This document shows, in pieces, positions 37,929 through 40,366 of a DNA stretch of 40,366 nt. This DNA comes from an uncultured Puniceicoccaceae bacterium (GTDB lineage: Bacteria > Verrucomicrobiota > Verrucomicrobiia > Opitutales > Coraliomargaritaceae), in assembly GCA_905479975.1 (NCBI GenBank), contig CAJQOS010000018.1, forward strand, positions 1 through 40,366, given 5' to 3'. The stretch's first letter is position 1; each line of letters begins with the position of its first letter. The notes below the pieces were generated by a model, which was not told the DNA's origin, searched no databases, and saw nothing but the letters and a program-made list of their open reading frames with translations. Both the position numbers and the translations under genes were made by a program.

Positions 37929-39542
37929 CTAGTGAGGCAGGAAGATAAACACAATTGCCATGACGACTGTTGGGAACAATGCGCCGAGCATCAGCTTCAG
38001 CGGTGAAACACCACCATCGAAGTATTTGCTCAAGATGCTTTGACCCGCAGGATTCGGTGCATTGGCGATCACTGTCAAACCACCACCAGTCACGGCGCCG
38101 GCAACCACTGCATATTGCAGAGCAACCGCACGTGCGAGTTCCCCGGGATCAGTCGCTAAGGTCTGATCAAAGGCGGGCACTTGAGACGCGAGGAATGTAA
38201 TCGCGGCATTATCATTGAATGCTGTAAGCACCGTCGCACCGATAAAGAGCGGCACTTCACCGAGAGCGGAAAGCACCGGGGCGATCCACCAACCCTGAAG
38301 GCCACCATGCGTGACCAGACCAGCAAGGAAGAAGCCGACCAGTAGCGGCCCCTTGAGTGCAATCGAATATTGGTGGTGATCGGTCGCAATCGTGAAGGCG
38401 ATGAAGGCGAGGAATCCACCGATAAAGAATGCGGGGTGATGCAGGGTAAACACTGTCCAAGCAAGGAAGAACAAATGCGTAACGATGATCCAGAGCGGCG
38501 CTGGTTCTTCATCTGAAGCAGTGGCCTCGGCCGCTGCGGCGTCTGCCTTTTCTTTCAGAATCGCAAAGTTCTTACGGAAGATAAAGAAATAGACCGCCGT
38601 CGCGATTAAGATACCGAGCACTGCGCGCAAGCCGAAATGCGTGAGCATGAACGGTGTGTCCCAGCCCCACTTGCTTGCGACCATGAGCACTGGAGGCGCG
38701 GCGAAGTGCGTCAATGTGCCGCCGACCGAGATATTAACAAACAGCAAGCCCATCGTGGCATACTTGAATGTAGGCGTCGGATTGTAGCAGTAGAATTGAT
38801 GACCGAGCAATAAAGCGGCAATTGTCATCGCAGCTGGCTCAGTAATGAACGAACCGAGCAACGGTGCGATGATCAAAATCGACAGCCACCATGCGGCAGG
38901 TGTGCGTTTGCCGATTCGCGCCACAGAGCTCAATGCGCGCTCTGCAAATGCCACAACTGGGCGTGAGGCGGCAATGGCCATGATCACGACAACGAAAACT
39001 GGCTCGGTAAAGTTACGTGTATCAATATAGTGTGTCGTATGATCCCAGCCATAGTTCACTGTAATATAGAGTAAGAGCGGCACGAGCCAGATTCCAAAAA
39101 TGGCTTCAATCTCTCCGAGAAAGTGAAAGAGTGTCGCCTTAAAACAAACAGGATCTTTGCCATCGACGAACACGCGCTTGTCAGCCTTCGCCTTGATCTC
39201 ATTCTCATGCTCGTATTTATGCGCAAGCTTCATAAACGGCCCAGCAGCAAAGGTATGCATGATCGCGCCGATAAATAGTAGTGTCGCAATCAAATTGACG
39301 GGATCGGCCGCCGCTCGAAGTTTGAGCGTCTCAATGACGCCGAGCTCACCATGTGCCACTCCGAGTTCCTCCGCGCGCGCCTCTTCAAGTGGAGTGTAGG
39401 CCTCCAGCGCCATGGGGAATGTAATGTCAGCAGCTCCATGGCCATGCCCACCGCTGATCGGGCTGCCAGCCGCATGCAGACTGGACGTCGTGATAAAACC
39501 TGCAATGAGGAGTAAGATGAGTCGTATCGGGTTGGTTATCAT
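37929..39542 (-). CDS. Putative Na+/H+ antiporter (PF07399 type)
   Basis: The 537-residue inner-membrane protein starts with a signal-peptide-like helix (ILLLIAGFITTSSLHAA), a His/Gly-rich segment (GSPISGGHGHGAADITFPMA) and about eleven further helices. Family marks are FGIWLVPLLLYITVNYGWDH, GSFITEPAAMTIAALLLG, LLFVNISVGGTLTHFAAPPV and a closing GGGLTVIANAPNPAGQSILS helix ending in VVMAIVFIFL. Relatives are annotated as sodium/proton antiporters of the ion transporter superfamily. The HGHG segment before the first helix might bind a divalent metal. The gene is alone on its strand, preceded by a possible attenuator hairpin at 39586-39603. Confidence 0.9.
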   Translation of the reverse strand: MITNPIRLILLLIAGFITTSSLHAAGSPISGGHGHGAADITFPMALEAYTPLEEARAEELGVAHGELGVIETLKLRAAADPVNLIATLLFIGAIMHTFAAGPFMKLAHKYEHENEIKAKADKRVFVDGKDPVCFKATLFHFLGEIEAIFGIWLVPLLLYITVNYGWDHTTHYIDTRNFTEPVFVVVIMAIAASRPVVAFAERALSSVARIGKRTPAAWWLSILIIAPLLGSFITEPAAMTIAALLLGHQFYCYNPTPTFKYATMGLLFVNISVGGTLTHFAAPPVLMVASKWGWDTPFMLTHFGLRAVLGILIATAVYFFIFRKNFAILKEKADAAAAEATASDEEPAPLWIIVTHLFFLAWTVFTLHHPAFFIGGFLAFIAFTIATDHHQYSIALKGPLLVGFFLAGLVTHGGLQGWWIAPVLSALGEVPLFIGATVLTAFNDNAAITFLASQVPAFDQTLATDPGELARAVALQYAVVAGAVTGGGLTVIANAPNPAGQSILSKYFDGGVSPLKLMLGALFPTVVMAIVFIFLPH

Positions 39543-39585
39543 AGGCTGAAAAGATGTAAGGATTTATTTATCACTTAAAAGCAAA

Positions 39586-39603
39586 AACGCGAACAGCCGC
39601 GCT
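39586..39603 (-). promoter_or_regulatory. Short hairpin with T run in the antiporter leader
   Basis: On the coding (minus) strand AGCGCG and CGCGTT enclose GCTGTT and are followed by TTT, about 45 bases before the start at 39542. It could be a weak attenuator or terminator. No recognised riboswitch fold is evident. Confidence 0.35.
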
Positions 39604-39755
39604 AATTCTCTCCACCGAGACCGCGATTGCCACGACTTATGCACTTGTAACTGAGTGACGCCATGCAAGCGTCCCGAGTCTAACCAACCGGAATATCAGA
39701 AGGCAGACCAGTCATGTGGTGAGTGCCCCAAGCTCCCGCAACCCTAGGTTCGGCT

Positions 39756-40310
39756 TCAGGAGCCTGCGTCAACACCAGCCTCGCTGACGGGAACAGAGGC
39801 ATTGGAACGATTTTGGCGAAATTGAAAGCGATTAATATCGCGCAGCGAAAGTGTCTCCCCTGTTTCTGAGTAATTCTTCGATGTTTGCATCATTGTCTCA
39901 TACATGCGCTTGTCTTCAATCTGTTTCGAGGTCTTATCCGTGCTGATCTGCGCTTTATCTTCAAGTTTGGCTAGTCGCCCGTTCCACTTTGAGATATCCA
40001 TCTCTTTTTGCGGAAACTCCATCATCTCAGCCTCAAAGGGCTTCTTATCCTTAGCCTCCTTCATCGAAATATTCGATTTTTTCGAACCGATCGAGGAATA
40101 ATGCGAATCCCATTGCTTGAACGGAAATGACTTTTGCATGAGGTCAGACTGCTGGCCGCCAGACCAGGATTTTTGCTCAAATCGCTTCTCAGACACGCCC
40201 GAAGCCTGCTTATCGTAGGCATCCACCGCCGAGTCCTCCCCCCACAACCATGCACCAGTCATGAGAAAGGCTAAAGTGATGAAGAAGATGAACGGGGCAC
40301 GTATATACAT
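39756..40310 (-). CDS. Secreted hypothetical protein
   Basis: The 184-residue protein starts with a signal peptide (FIFFITLAFLMTGAWLWGE). The remainder is hydrophilic, with many Lys, Ser, Gln and Glu residues (KRFEQKSWSGGQQSDLMQKS, then FPFKQWDSHYSSIGSKKSNI and KKPFEAEMMEFPQKEMDISK). It has no recognised domain or Cys. The C-terminal end (FRQNRSNASVPVSEAGVDAG) may be disordered. It precedes the antiporter gene on the same strand by 213 bases, so cotranscription is uncertain. I do not recognise its family; it may be restricted to this lineage. Confidence 0.75.
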   Translation of the reverse strand: MYIRAPFIFFITLAFLMTGAWLWGEDSAVDAYDKQASGVSEKRFEQKSWSGGQQSDLMQKSFPFKQWDSHYSSIGSKKSNISMKEAKDKKPFEAEMMEFPQKEMDISKWNGRLAKLEDKAQISTDKTSKQIEDKRMYETMMQTSKNYSETGETLSLRDINRFQFRQNRSNASVPVSEAGVDAGS

Positions 40311-40366
40311 AAGAGAGATGGGTGAATAGGGAACCCGATGGGAAATATCAAGAAAATCTGCCGGTT

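Overview
The window is a gene-dense piece of a bacterial chromosome with moderately high GC content. It carries about 34 intact or edge-cut protein genes, at least two decayed genes, no rRNA or tRNA, no CRISPR array and no recognisable transposase or prophage. The gene set includes a DUF1254/DUF1214 protein, a YciH/SUI1 factor, a PF07399-type Na+/H+ antiporter, an AcuI-like reductase, a DUF6268-like outer-membrane barrel and an SHD1-like domain. Together with palindromic intergenic repeats and mostly poor Shine-Dalgarno sequences, this suggests a Gram-negative, probably marine member of Verrucomicrobiota (class Opitutia, near Coraliomargarita/Puniceicoccales). That placement is inference; no phylogenetic marker was compared.

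Layout. 1-893: 5' part of a secreted coiled-coil protein, probably the N-terminus of an MscS-type channel, cut by the window edge. 894-1689: non-coding, with a long inverted repeat. 1690-7876 (minus): a DUF1254/DUF1214 protein, then an ABC ATPase / FtsX permease / AttH-like lipocalin cassette. 7995-12765: a small zinc-finger-like protein, an atypical SDR, an AcuI/YhdH reductase, a frameshifted peroxiredoxin-like gene, a GPH/MFS symporter and a chalcone-isomerase-like secreted protein. 12766-17590: a loose accessory stretch with a lysine-rich repeat protein, a CIA30 protein, two convergent DoxX-like membrane proteins, an outer-membrane barrel, a lone PAS protein, gene remnants and several hairpins. 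17591-21050: SulP anion transporter, tandem universal stress protein, galactose mutarotase. 21657-26030: Uup, a cytidylate-kinase-like protein and an HI0933-type flavoprotein. 26035-26987: a decayed serine hydrolase next to or fused with an SHD1-like module. 27057-27679: SUI1/YciH with a coupled small gene. 27881-33578: the complete 2-oxoglutarate dehydrogenase operon (E1, E2, E3). 33731-37356: uvrB, a BadF/GlcNAc-kinase-like ATPase and a hypothetical gene. 37444-40310: a DCC thiol-disulfide protein, the antiporter and a secreted hypothetical protein.

How genes work together. The three odh/suc genes make one TCA-cycle complex and end at a strong terminator. The AttH cassette has the start/stop overlaps of a coupled operon and probably acts in the envelope. 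SulP and the Usp protein are a likely transporter/regulator pair. uvrB and the two genes after it are closely spaced and probably cotranscribed.

Most unusual features. (i) The odhA-sucB-lpd spacers hold purine-rich then pyrimidine-rich degenerate repeats and small palindromes; a matching palindrome and a hexanucleotide tandem repeat lie inside the sucB linker. (ii) Several families of palindromic elements recur across the window. (iii) A (GT)10 tract lies next to the DUF1254 start codon, and an A9 tract puts the SHD1-like gene out of frame. (iv) There is a small secreted Lys/Cys repeat protein of unknown function. I did not find a convincing new multi-gene defence or biosynthetic system.
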